Of a stretch of DNA of 64,000 bases, positions 55,098-63,577 are shown in pieces (the stretch's first letter is position 1; every line of letters starts with the position of its first letter). Position numbers and translations under genes: made by a program. The notes beneath the pieces are model-generated. The model did no database searches. It saw only the letters and a program-made list of their open reading frames with translations, and was not told the origin of the DNA. The DNA lies in the NCBI RefSeq assembly GCF_004785665.1, contig NZ_SRPJ01000001.1, positions 1-64,000 of the forward strand. The letters are read 5' to 3'. Origin of the DNA: Staphylococcus pragensis. GTDB lineage: Bacteria; Bacillota; Bacilli; Staphylococcales; Staphylococcaceae.

Positions 55098-56327
55098 ATG
55101 TTTTTAATCATTAATATCATTGGGTTACTTGTGTTTTTGGGAATTGCAGTTTTATTTTCAAGAGATCGCAAAAATATCCAATGGAAATCAATTTTGATTC
55201 TTGTTATTTTAAACCTTTTCCTTGCTTGGTTCTTCGTGTACTTTCAAATTGGTAGATCGATTGTTGAAGGCTTAGCTGCTGCAATCGCTTGGGTGATTCA
55301 ATCAGCGCACACTGGAACGGGCTTTGCATTTAGTAGTTTTACAAGTGGTAAGCAAATGGATATGGCTATTAGCGCCTTATTCCCAATCTTACTTGTTGTT
55401 CCACTATTTGACGTATTAATGTATTTTAATATTTTACCGAAGATTATCGGTGGTATTGGCTGGGTATTAGCTAAGATTACACGTCAACCTAAGTTTGAGT
55501 CATTTTTCGGAATTGAAATGATGTTCTTAGGTAATACAGAAGCATTAGCGGTCTCAAACGAACAATTAAAACGTATGAAAGAAACACGTGTTTTAACATT
55601 AGCAATGATGTCAATGAGTTCTATTTCAGGTGCGATTGTTGGTGCCTATGTACAAATGATCCCTGGTGAACTTGTATTGACAGCGATTCCGCTAAATATT
55701 ATTAACGCCATTATAGTGTCTTCTATCTTGAATCCGGTAACGGTTGAAGAACGTGAAGATGTGATTTATAGCATTAATAATGGTGAAACTGAGCGTCAAC
55801 CATTCTTCTCATTCTTAGGAGATTCCGTTTTAAATGCAGGTAAATTAGTGTTAATTATTATCGCGTTCGTTATCAGCTTCGTAGCTTTAGCTGATTTATT
55901 AGATCGCTTTATCAATTTAATTACTGGCTTAGTCGGCGGTTGGATTGGTATGAAAGGTAGTTTCGGATTAAACCAAATCTTAGGTGTCTTCATGTATCCA
56001 TTCGCATTATTGCTTGGTTTACCTTGGGGAGAAGCATGGATTGTGGCTCAACAAATGTCTAAGAAGATTGTTACAAACGAATTCGTTGTAATGGGTGAGA
56101 TTACTAAAGTAGTTAAATCTTATAGTCCTCATAGACAAGCGGTCATTTCAACCTTCTTAGTGTCATTTGCTAACTTCTCAACAATCGGTATGATTGTTGG
56201 TACACTTAAAGGAATCGTAGACAAGAAGACTTCAGATTTTGTATCTAAATATGTGCCAATGATGCTTTTATCAGGTATCCTTGTATCATTATTAACAGCA
56301 GCTTTTGTAGGTTTATTCGCATGGTAA
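55098..56327 (+). CDS. nupC: concentrative nucleoside transporter NupC
   Basis: 409 residues, about ten helices, CNT family. Substrate-site segments are QSAHTGTGFAFSSF, GNTEALAVSNEQLKRM and FANFSTIGMIVGTLKGI. It imports nucleosides with H+ or Na+. The ATG follows GTAGGTG. It is monocistronic; downstream lies a minus-strand small RNA. Confidence 0.93.
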   Translation: MFLIINIIGLLVFLGIAVLFSRDRKNIQWKSILILVILNLFLAWFFVYFQIGRSIVEGLAAAIAWVIQSAHTGTGFAFSSFTSGKQMDMAISALFPILLVVPLFDVLMYFNILPKIIGGIGWVLAKITRQPKFESFFGIEMMFLGNTEALAVSNEQLKRMKETRVLTLAMMSMSSISGAIVGAYVQMIPGELVLTAIPLNIINAIIVSSILNPVTVEEREDVIYSINNGETERQPFFSFLGDSVLNAGKLVLIIIAFVISFVALADLLDRFINLITGLVGGWIGMKGSFGLNQILGVFMYPFALLLGLPWGEAWIVAQQMSKKIVTNEFVVMGEITKVVKSYSPHRQAVISTFLVSFANFSTIGMIVGTLKGIVDKKTSDFVSKYVPMMLLSGILVSLLTAAFVGLFAW

Positions 56328-56439
56328 ACTAATAGAGCTAAATATTTCTTCAAAGGAGCAAGTTTAAAATCATGTTTTTCTTACGTGATTTTGGATTTGC
56401 TCTTTTTTCTTTGAAAAGGATGAATAATACTCGAATATA

Positions 56440-56614
56440 CAATAAAAAACAAGTATGTAGAGTGAGGAGACACTCTATATACTTGGTTTTTATGGGAAAT
56501 GAATATTAATGTACTTGTAACGGTAAGGACTAGGTACTGTCACAGTACTTCGAGCAAAATTTGTTTTGTTACTATAAACAACACAAAGGAGATAACTTCT
56601 CTTATTAAGAAGTT
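56440..56614 (-). ncRNA. rsaD: small RNA, probable RsaD
   Basis: A minus-strand promoter (TATACT = complement of 56621-56626, TTTACT 17 bases upstream) would start an RNA at about 56614. It ends at the hairpin CACTCTATATACTTG / CAAGTATGTAGAGTG (56450-56464 with 56471-56485) plus T6, giving about 175 nt. It carries the unpaired UUUCCCAU type of C-rich motif and a second hairpin (complement of 56592-56616). As I recall, RsaD of S. aureus is about 176 nt and lies in this locus, between nupC and the fhu genes; the identification rests on position, length and motif, not on sequence comparison. Confidence 0.6.
56445..56491. terminator. bidirectional terminator (nupC / small RNA)
   Basis: A 15-bp stem with one GU pair is flanked by A6 on the left and T5 on the right, so it can stop transcripts from both sides. 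Confidence 0.75.
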
Positions 56615-56620
56615 ATACAC

Positions 56621-56649
56621 AGTATAGCAGAAACAATCTTGTAAGTAAA
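56621..56649 (-). promoter_or_regulatory. promoter of the RsaD-like RNA
   Basis: On the minus strand TATACT is preceded at 17 bases by TTTACT. A CodY site is known for RsaD in S. aureus; I did not find one I would claim. Confidence 0.5.
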
Positions 56650-56873
56650 CGAAAAATTCAGAAAATTTTAATTTGTTCATAAATTGTTCTCATATTTATA
56701 TTTAATTCAAATCTGAGTGAATCTATAGGAAAATTCGATAATAAACATAAATTGTTATAGTTTAAATTATTTAATTTTTATTTATTTAACATTTTTTAGA
56801 ATAGTATATTGTAGCTTTATCAGAGAGTATGCTAACATTTTTAATGATAATAAACTAAAAGGGGTTGGTATAT

Positions 56874-57707
56874 GTGAATAAAAACATTAAAGATTTACTC
56901 CTTGTGATACTAGGCTCTTTCATATTTTCAGCTGGAGTTAATTCATTCATTATTTCAGGTAATTTAGGTGAGGGAGGCGTAACAGGAATTGCTATCGTAT
57001 TGTATTACGCTTTTCATATTTCTCCATCTATAACGAACTTTGTAGCTAATGCAGTACTTATTGTTATCGGTTATAAATTTTTGAGTAAAAAAAGCACAAT
57101 TTTAACTATTGTTGCTACTGTACTTATTTCTGTATTTTTAGACTTAACAGATGCTTGGCATGTAGAAACTGGAAACGTCATTATTAATGCTGTGTTTGGC
57201 GGTATCTGTGTAGGATTAGGCATCGGTGTTATTGTACTAGCTGGTGGTACGACTGCCGGTACGACTATCCTTGCTCGTATTGCTAATAAATACTTAGAAG
57301 TAAGCACAGCTTATGCGCTATTATTCTTTGATTTATTAGTAGTATTAATATCTTTAACAGTACTTCCATTGCATAAGGCACTCGTAACGGTCATCTCATT
57401 ATACATTGGCACAAAAGTAATGGAATATGTTATTGAAGGTCTTAATACGAAAAAAGCTATGACAATTATTTCTAATAAACCAGAAGAAGTTGCTAAAGCG
57501 ATTGATGAACAAGTAGGACGCGGTCTTACAATTTTAGACGGTCATGGCTATTATAGTAGAGAAGAGAAAGATATTTTGTATGTAGTAGTAGCCAAAACAC
57601 AAGTTTCACGCGCGAAACGTATAATTAGAGAATTAGATGAAAATGCATTCCTTGTAGTACATGATGTGCGTGATGTATATGGAAATGGTTTCCTAGTAGA
57701 TGAATAA
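56874..57707 (+). CDS. YitT family (DUF161/DUF2179) membrane protein
   Basis: 277 residues: five helices (about 8-195) with the YitT pattern GNLGEGGVTGIAIVLYY and GGTTAGTTILARIANKY, then a cytoplasmic DUF2179 domain (about 205-277; GRGLTILDGHGYYSREEKDILYVV). Function is unknown. AAGGGG nine bases upstream selects a GTG start; the frame extends three codons to a TTG. It is followed by the second full copy of the dispersed hairpin repeat. Confidence 0.85.
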   Translation: MNKNIKDLLLVILGSFIFSAGVNSFIISGNLGEGGVTGIAIVLYYAFHISPSITNFVANAVLIVIGYKFLSKKSTILTIVATVLISVFLDLTDAWHVETGNVIINAVFGGICVGLGIGVIVLAGGTTAGTTILARIANKYLEVSTAYALLFFDLLVVLISLTVLPLHKALVTVISLYIGTKVMEYVIEGLNTKKAMTIISNKPEEVAKAIDEQVGRGLTILDGHGYYSREEKDILYVVVAKTQVSRAKRIIRELDENAFLVVHDVRDVYGNGFLVDE

Positions 57708-57723
57708 ATAAAATTTCTAAAGA

Positions 57724-57880
57724 GAGGCTGAGACAAATTAAAATGTCTCAGCCTTTGCTAATATATTGGCAGTAGCTGACTGGTTTGAAAATGTGTTTAA
57801 AACTAATCTTTCTCAAATTGAGTCATCATTACAGAGGCGGGGAACGAAGTTATTTCAACTTCTACCCCCGCTTCTTTTTC
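57724..57880. repeat. dispersed intergenic hairpin repeat, copy 2, with second hairpin
   Basis: AGGCTGAGACA (57725-57735) and TGTCTCAGCCT (57744-57754) repeat the stem of copy 1, and the next 45 bases match copy 1 at most positions. From about 57800 it differs and ends in another hairpin (GCGGGG...GAAGTT / AACTTC...CCCCGC, about 57836-57871) with a T run, so it is a double terminator after the YitT gene. Confidence 0.75.
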
Positions 57881-57932
57881 ATTTTGAAATAGTCATCATA
57901 CTATGAAAATGTTATAATAATGCCATTGACTA

Positions 57933-57947
57933 TGATAATTATTATCA
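57933..57947 (+). promoter_or_regulatory. Fur box upstream of fhuC
   Basis: TGATAATTATTATCA is a perfect 7-1-7 inverted repeat and matches the Fur consensus core TGATAATNATTATCA. A TTGACT (57926-57931) overlaps it as a possible -35 box. Iron-replete repression of fhuCBG is expected. Confidence 0.85.
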
Positions 57948-58025
57948 ATTATGAATTGACATATATGTAGAAAATAGTATTTAACAGCGTAGTAATAGAT
58001 TTATTTTCAAGAAAGTAGGGGAATT

Positions 58026-58823
58026 ATGAATCGTTTAAAAGCACAAGAAGTTGAGATTGGGTACGGAGATCATTCAATTATCAATAACTTAAATGTTGAA
58101 ATTCCAGATGGTAAAGTGACTTCTATTATTGGACCAAATGGTTGTGGGAAATCAACGCTATTAAAGGCTTTATCACGTTTGCTATCTATTAAAAATGGTG
58201 AAATTAAATTAGATGGGGAGAATATTCATACACAATCAACGAAAGAAATTGCTAAAAAAATTGCTATATTACCTCAAACACCAGAAGTAGCAGATGGTTT
58301 AACAGTTGGAGAACTTGTATCTTACGGACGCTTCCCACATCAAAAGGGCTTTGGACGTTTATCTGCAGAAGATAAAAAAGAAATTGATTGGGCATTGAGC
58401 GTAACAGGTACGTCTGAATTCCGTCATCGTTCTATTAATGATTTAAGTGGTGGACAACGTCAACGCGTTTGGATTGCGATGGCATTAGCTCAAAAGACAG
58501 ATATTATTTTCTTAGATGAACCAACAACTTATTTAGACATTTCACACCAATTAGAAATCTTAGAATTAGTCCAACAACTTAATAAAGAGCAAGGTTGTAC
58601 GATTGTCATGGTATTGCATGATATCAACCAAGCTATCCGCTTCTCAGACCACTTAATTGCGATGAAAAATGGTGAAATCTTAGCTAGTGGTTCGACAGAA
58701 GAAGTATTAACGAAAGATGTTTTAGAACGCGTATTTAATATTGATGTAGTCCTAAGCGAAGATCCAAGAACGGGCAAACCTTTACTTGTGACTTATGATT
58801 TATTTGAACGTACTTATTCGTAA
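58026..58823 (+). CDS. fhuC: ferric hydroxamate ABC transporter ATPase FhuC
   Basis: A 265-residue ATPase: Walker A GPNGCGKST, signature LSGGQRQR, Walker B IIFLDEPT, H-loop VLHDIN. It powers hydroxamate-siderophore uptake with FhuB and FhuG; in S. aureus it also serves other iron-siderophore permeases. It is the first gene of a Fur-regulated operon, which makes it a plausible partner for the FecCD permease at 21667 that lacks its own ATPase. Confidence 0.95.
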   Translation: MNRLKAQEVEIGYGDHSIINNLNVEIPDGKVTSIIGPNGCGKSTLLKALSRLLSIKNGEIKLDGENIHTQSTKEIAKKIAILPQTPEVADGLTVGELVSYGRFPHQKGFGRLSAEDKKEIDWALSVTGTSEFRHRSINDLSGGQRQRVWIAMALAQKTDIIFLDEPTTYLDISHQLEILELVQQLNKEQGCTIVMVLHDINQAIRFSDHLIAMKNGEILASGSTEEVLTKDVLERVFNIDVVLSEDPRTGKPLLVTYDLFERTYS

Positions 58824-58855
58824 TATGAATGAAAATAAAGGAAAGAGAAATAACT

Positions 58856-59860
58856 ATGACAATGAAAGAGAATAAAGGGACGTTTGGATTTATAGGCTAT
58901 ATGATTCTAGTGTTTATCCTATTAATGATTGCGTTGTTAATTTCAATTTTAATAGGGGAAGCTAAAGTTAATTTCTCAACTATTATAGATGCGATTTTTC
59001 ATTATAATTCAAAGAATCAACAGCATAATATTATTAGTGAAATACGAATTCCTCGTGATTTAGGCGCTATGCTTGTAGGCATGGCACTATCAGTAGCAGG
59101 GGCAGTTATTCAAGGTGTAACAAAAAATGGCTTAGCGGATCCAAGTTTAATTGGATTAAACGCAGGTGCCTCATTTGCATTAGCACTCACATTTGCATTT
59201 TTCCCTCAAGCACCATTTCTTATGATTATGTTTGCTTGTTTCATTGGAGCAATGTTAGGTGGTTTCATTGTATTAATGATTGGTCGTTCAAGACGTGATG
59301 GTTTTAATCCTATGAGAATTATCTTAGCAGGTGCAGCGGTCAGTGCTTTACTTACTGCGCTCAGCCAAGGTATAGCCTTAGTATTTAAATTAAATCAATC
59401 ACTGACATATTGGACAGCAGGTGGTGTTTCTGGTACGACTTGGCCACAGTTATTATGGAGCGGCCCAATCATTATTATCGCAATTATTATTATTGTTGCG
59501 ATGAGTAAACAATTAACCATCTTAAATTTAGGTGAATCACTAGCTAAAGGGTTAGGACAAAATATTACTCTAGTACGAGGTGTTAGTTTATTACTTATAA
59601 TGGTTTTAGCCGGTGTTGCTGTAGCTATGGTCGGTCAAATTGCCTTTGTAGGTTTGATGGTTCCTCATATTGTTAGATTTTTAGTCGGTACTGATTATGC
59701 AAAAGTCATCCCTTTAACAGCCCTATCAGGCGCTTTATTAATGCTAGTTGCCGACACTATAGCGCGAATGTTGGGCGATGCTCCAGTAGGTGCTATCATT
59801 TCATTCATTGGTGTGCCTTACTTCTTATACTTAGTTAAAAGAGGAGGACGCACAATATGA
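58856..59860 (+). CDS. fhuB: ferric hydroxamate permease FhuB
   Basis: A 334-residue FecCD permease with about nine or ten helices: EIRIPRDLGAMLVGMALSVAG, KNGLADPSLIGLNAGASF, and the coupling loop GQIAFVGLMVPHIVR. It pairs with FhuG in the channel. AAGGAAAG precedes this ATG; the frame is open nine codons upstream. It overlaps fhuG by four bases. Confidence 0.95.
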   Translation: MTMKENKGTFGFIGYMILVFILLMIALLISILIGEAKVNFSTIIDAIFHYNSKNQQHNIISEIRIPRDLGAMLVGMALSVAGAVIQGVTKNGLADPSLIGLNAGASFALALTFAFFPQAPFLMIMFACFIGAMLGGFIVLMIGRSRRDGFNPMRIILAGAAVSALLTALSQGIALVFKLNQSLTYWTAGGVSGTTWPQLLWSGPIIIIAIIIIVAMSKQLTILNLGESLAKGLGQNITLVRGVSLLLIMVLAGVAVAMVGQIAFVGLMVPHIVRFLVGTDYAKVIPLTALSGALLMLVADTIARMLGDAPVGAIISFIGVPYFLYLVKRGGRTI

Positions 59861-60873
59861 TACATCCTAAACTAAGACGTAAACAAATCATTACGCTAAT
59901 TACCTTTGCTATCCTATTGTTTGTCGCGTGCACATGGAGCATTTCTTCAGGAGAATATAAAATACCAGTTGGACGCTTCTTTAAGACATTAATGGGTCAA
60001 GGTGAATACTATGATCAGCTTATCTTAATGCAATTTAGATTCCCGCGAATGTTAATTACAATTTTGGCAGGCGCAGCGTTAAGCTTAAGTGGTGCCATCA
60101 TTCAAAGTGTAACCAAGAATCCAATTGCTGAACCAGGAATTTTAGGGATTAACTCAGGCGGTGGATTTGCAATTGCATTATTCCTAACAATTGGACAAAT
60201 TCATCCAGATAATTTTATATACATGTTACCTATGATTAGTGTCATCGGTGGTATTGCTACAGCAATTATCATTTTCTTGTTCAGTATTAACAAGAAAGAC
60301 GGTATCACTCCTGCTAGTATGGTATTAATAGGTGTAGGAATGAATACAGCTTTATATGGCGGTTCCATTACGTTAATGTCGAAATTTGATGAGGATCAAT
60401 CAGAATTTATTGCTACATGGTTTGCAGGAAATATTTGGGGCGATGATTGGACATTTGTGATTGCTACGCTTCCATGGTTAGTTATTCTTATTCCATATTT
60501 AATTTATAAATCTAATACACTTAACTTGATCAATACGCATGAACATATTGCGAAAGGTTTAGGTGTCCGATTAGAAAGAGAACGCGTTATTTTATTCTTC
60601 GTCGCCGTCATTCTATCATCAGTCGCTGTTGCCGTTGCAGGTTCAATTGCATTTATTGGATTAATGGGCCCACATATTGCTAAATCCATTGTCGGTCCAC
60701 GCCATCAATTATTCTTACCAATCGCTATCTTAGTAGGCGCATTCTTACTTGTCTTCGCAGATACGCTCGGTAAAGTGATTCTTGAACCAACCGGTGTTCC
60801 AGCAGGCATCGTCGTAGCAATTATCGGTGCACCGTACTTTATTTATCTAATGTATAAATCTAAACACATTTAA
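59857..60873 (+). CDS. fhuG: ferric hydroxamate permease FhuG
   Basis: 338 residues, FecCD family: MQFRFPRMLITILAGAALSLSG, NPIAEPGILGINSGGG, and coupling loop GSIAFIGLMGPHIAK. It is the third gene of the operon, starting within the fhuB stop (ATGA). The binding lipoproteins FhuD1/D2 are not in the window. Confidence 0.95.
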   Translation: MIHPKLRRKQIITLITFAILLFVACTWSISSGEYKIPVGRFFKTLMGQGEYYDQLILMQFRFPRMLITILAGAALSLSGAIIQSVTKNPIAEPGILGINSGGGFAIALFLTIGQIHPDNFIYMLPMISVIGGIATAIIIFLFSINKKDGITPASMVLIGVGMNTALYGGSITLMSKFDEDQSEFIATWFAGNIWGDDWTFVIATLPWLVILIPYLIYKSNTLNLINTHEHIAKGLGVRLERERVILFFVAVILSSVAVAVAGSIAFIGLMGPHIAKSIVGPRHQLFLPIAILVGAFLLVFADTLGKVILEPTGVPAGIVVAIIGAPYFIYLMYKSKHI

Positions 60874-60878
60874 CTTAT

Positions 60879-60924
60879 AGCAAGGAATATTTTCTTTTTT
60901 ATAAAGATATTCCTTGCTTTTTTT
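60879..60924 (+). terminator. fhuCBG terminator
   Basis: AGCAAGGAATAT (60879-60890) pairs perfectly with ATATTCCTTGCT (60907-60918), then T7. Confidence 0.88.
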
Positions 60925-61082
60925 ATTTTTGAAAATGCAGGACCAACCACGCCAAGCATTGAATGGATACTTAGAATATTGATTAAATTTATTGCATATT
61001 TGAAAAATGATAGCGTATACAAAATAGGTGCATTATAATGTAGGCAAAAGCTATAGCAAAAGATAACTAGAGGTGGATAATA

Positions 61083-61463
61083 ATGGCAATAATCGTCATT
61101 GTGAGTCATAGTGAAGACATCGCAAATGGGACTAAAGCCTTACTGAATAATATGGCAAAAGGTGTTAAAATAATTACATATGGTGGCGTAGACCATGGCC
61201 TAAGTACGTCGTTAGATGAAGTTCAAAAGATATTGAATGATTTAGACGATGATGCTTTATGTTTTTATGATTTAGGTTCTGCAGAAATGAATATTGATTT
61301 AGCGATTGAAACGTACAATGGTCCTTATAATATTAAAAAAATTAATGCGCCAATTGTAGAAGGTAGCTTTACAGCAGCTGTTAAATTATCAGTAGGTGGA
61401 AGTGTGAATGACGCAATTGAAGAAATTGAGAAAGCTTCATTTAAGTCAGCTTCTTTTAAATAG
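61083..61463 (+). CDS. dhaM: dihydroxyacetone kinase phosphotransfer subunit DhaM, orphan
   Basis: A 126-residue EIIA-mannose-fold protein with the phospho-His H9 in IVIVSHSEDIANG and PIVEGSFTAAV near the end, characteristic of DhaM. It takes a phosphate from HPr of the sugar phosphotransferase system and passes it to DhaL-ADP, which DhaK uses to phosphorylate dihydroxyacetone. Neither dhaK nor dhaL is next to it: only a terminator and a 160-base spacer lie between fhuG and this gene. AGAGGTGG precedes the ATG. Confidence 0.88.
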   Translation: MAIIVIVSHSEDIANGTKALLNNMAKGVKIITYGGVDHGLSTSLDEVQKILNDLDDDALCFYDLGSAEMNIDLAIETYNGPYNIKKINAPIVEGSFTAAVKLSVGGSVNDAIEEIEKASFKSASFK

Positions 61464-61595
61464 AACAGCGGTTGGATATTAATACTTATTAGAGTAAACA
61501 AATTGAATGTTGATTAATTTATTTATAAAATAGAAAATGAAATTAATTGTGGTAAAATAATAGTATTGTAAAAACTAATATGGGAGGGCAATACC

Positions 61596-62096
61596 ATGCA
61601 AGAGCGCATCAAGAATTATGTACTGAATGGTGAATTTGAACAAGTTAGACAACTTATGACTCAAGCTGACTTCTTAGATTTCGAAGAGGCTTATATTTCT
61701 TGCGCCCATGAACATGAAAGTATGATGTTTTATACATGTATCTTAGATATGATTAAATTTGAAGAAAGCGCTGAATTGCATGACTTGGCATTCCTATTAT
61801 TAGTTTACCCATTAAGTGAAGTAGAAGGCGCGCTTGATTCAGCGTATTATCACGCACAATCTTCTATTCAGTTAACAAATGGTCAAGAAATTAAAAGTTT
61901 ACTACAAATGTTATTACTACATGCTATTCCTGAACCTGTTATTTCAGATTCTGAAGCATTTAAAGTAGCTAAACAAATTTTAAAATTAGATCCAAGTAAC
62001 CATGTTGCTAGAAACGCATTAAAAGAAACAGCAAAACACATGGATAACGTCGTGGTGGACATTAATGAATTACAACAATATGGTCGTTCTAATTAA
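61596..62096 (+). CDS. conserved staphylococcal protein, TPR-like, unknown
   Basis: A 166-residue acidic, all-helical soluble protein with no enzyme motif. Its paired-helix pattern (FEQVRQLMTQADFLDFEEAY; AKQILKLDPSNHVARNALKE) resembles tetratricopeptide-like repeats, so a scaffold or binding role is possible. GGGAGGG is eight bases before the ATG. It is monocistronic, with a terminator at about 62109-62150. Confidence 0.7.
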   Translation: MQERIKNYVLNGEFEQVRQLMTQADFLDFEEAYISCAHEHESMMFYTCILDMIKFEESAELHDLAFLLLVYPLSEVEGALDSAYYHAQSSIQLTNGQEIKSLLQMLLLHAIPEPVISDSEAFKVAKQILKLDPSNHVARNALKETAKHMDNVVVDINELQQYGRSN

Positions 62097-62108
62097 ATAA
62101 ATTTAACG

Positions 62109-62150
62109 AAACCGGTATGAAGGGTAAGTATATTCTTTATACTGGTTTTT
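62109..62150 (+). terminator. rho-independent terminator
   Basis: AAACCGGTATGAAG pairs with CTTTATACTGGTTT with two or three GU or mismatched pairs; T5 follows. The 230 bases between it and the next gene show no other feature. Confidence 0.6.
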
Positions 62151-62378
62151 ATTTATATATTTTTAAAAAGTGTATTTTTCCTCTATTACTAGTTACTCAT
62201 TTATGAAAAAAACGTCGAACATTTACATTTTTAAGAAATAATTTAATTTCTTCTAATCGTTATCAGAATAGGTATGATAGCCCAAATCGTTGTCATTTAA
62301 CGAATATACACTGTTGCATATTCTTATCAATACGTTATAATTCACAACGTGTCAAATATAAGGAGGTTATTATAACGC

Positions 62379-63446
62379 ATGGGGTTAAATAAAGAAGCTA
62401 TAAAAATTGGTTTCGCTTATGTGGGTATTGTGGTCGGTGCTGGATTCTCAACTGGCCAAGAAGTTATGCAATTCTTTACACCATATGGTCTATGGTCATA
62501 TATTGGTGTATTACTTTCAGGTTTAATTCTTGGTTTCATCGGTCGTCAAGTTGCGAAGATTGGTACCGCTTTTGAGGCCACAAACCATGAATCAACATTA
62601 CAGTATTTATTTGGGGAAAAATTTAGTAAGATTTTCGACTATATTCTTGTTTTCTTCTTATTCGGTATCGCTGTTACGATGATAGCCGGTGCAGGGTCAA
62701 CCTTCCAAGAAAGTTTCGGAATTCCGACTTGGTTAGGCGCTCTGATTATGACAGTTATCATCTATTTAACATTATTACTCGACTTCAATAAGATTGTTAG
62801 CGCACTGGGAGTAGTTACACCATTCTTAATTATTATGGTAATTCTTATTGCCGTTTATTATTTATTTGCAGGTAGCGTTTCAATCAGTGAAGTGAATCAA
62901 ACAGTAGACAAAACAAGTGTCTTCTGGGGTATTGTAAGAGGATTAATGTATGGCGGTTTAGCCTTTGCAGTAGGCTTTAGTACCATCGTTGCTATCGGTG
63001 GTGACGCAACAAAACGTAAAATATCAGGTGCTGGTGCAATGTTTGGTGGCGTCATTTATACTATCCTATTAGCATTAATCAATTTCGCCTTACAAGCAGA
63101 ATATCCTCATATTAAAAATGTTGAAATTCCAACATTAACATTAGCTAATGATATTAATCCTTGGATTGGACTTGTACTTACTATTATTATGTTAGTGGTA
63201 ATGTACAATACTATCTTAGGTCTATGCTATTCATTTGCTGCTCGTTTTACAGAGCCTTATAGCAAAAAATATCATATCTTCATTATCGTAATGATGATTG
63301 CTGCGTTTATCCTAAGTTTCGTTGGATTCGCAGATTTAATCAATTTCTTATATAACATTATGGGTGTTGTTGGTCTATTCATCGTTGTAGCTGTATTAAT
63401 TAAATACTACCTACGTAAGAAAGACGATAAAGACCATATTGCATAA
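62379..63446 (+). CDS. YkvI family membrane protein (amino-acid-transporter fold)
   Basis: 355 residues, ten helices. The opening AYVGIVVGAGFSTGQEVMQFF resembles the unwound helix 1 of LeuT-fold carriers (VGAGxxxGqE), and GLAFAVGFSTIVAIGGD resembles helix 6. It is related to B. subtilis YkvI, function unknown; a small-solute transporter is likely. AAGGAGG precedes the ATG. Confidence 0.8.
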   Translation: MGLNKEAIKIGFAYVGIVVGAGFSTGQEVMQFFTPYGLWSYIGVLLSGLILGFIGRQVAKIGTAFEATNHESTLQYLFGEKFSKIFDYILVFFLFGIAVTMIAGAGSTFQESFGIPTWLGALIMTVIIYLTLLLDFNKIVSALGVVTPFLIIMVILIAVYYLFAGSVSISEVNQTVDKTSVFWGIVRGLMYGGLAFAVGFSTIVAIGGDATKRKISGAGAMFGGVIYTILLALINFALQAEYPHIKNVEIPTLTLANDINPWIGLVLTIIMLVVMYNTILGLCYSFAARFTEPYSKKYHIFIIVMMIAAFILSFVGFADLINFLYNIMGVVGLFIVVAVLIKYYLRKKDDKDHIA

Positions 63447-63485
63447 ACCCAGACTTTACAATTTAGATTGAATGTTTTACCCTTA

Positions 63486-63529
63486 AAAGCAATTCGTGAA
63501 CTTGATACGGATTGCTTTTTCTTTTTTTG
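63486..63529 (+). terminator. rho-independent terminator
   Basis: AAAAGCAATTCGT (63486-63498) pairs with ACGGATTGCTTTT (63508-63520) with one GU pair, then a long T-rich tail. Confidence 0.8.
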
Positions 63530-63577
63530 AAAAGGCAGAACCAAATCACCAATCATCAGTTGAAAGGACTGCAAGGG

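Larger units (their letters stand above)
56328..56873. other. 546-base spacer holding a minus-strand small RNA
   Basis: It contains the sRNA at 56440-56614 with its terminator and promoter (entered separately). The remaining 240 bases before the YitT gene are extremely AT-rich and presumably hold its promoter. Confidence 0.6.
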
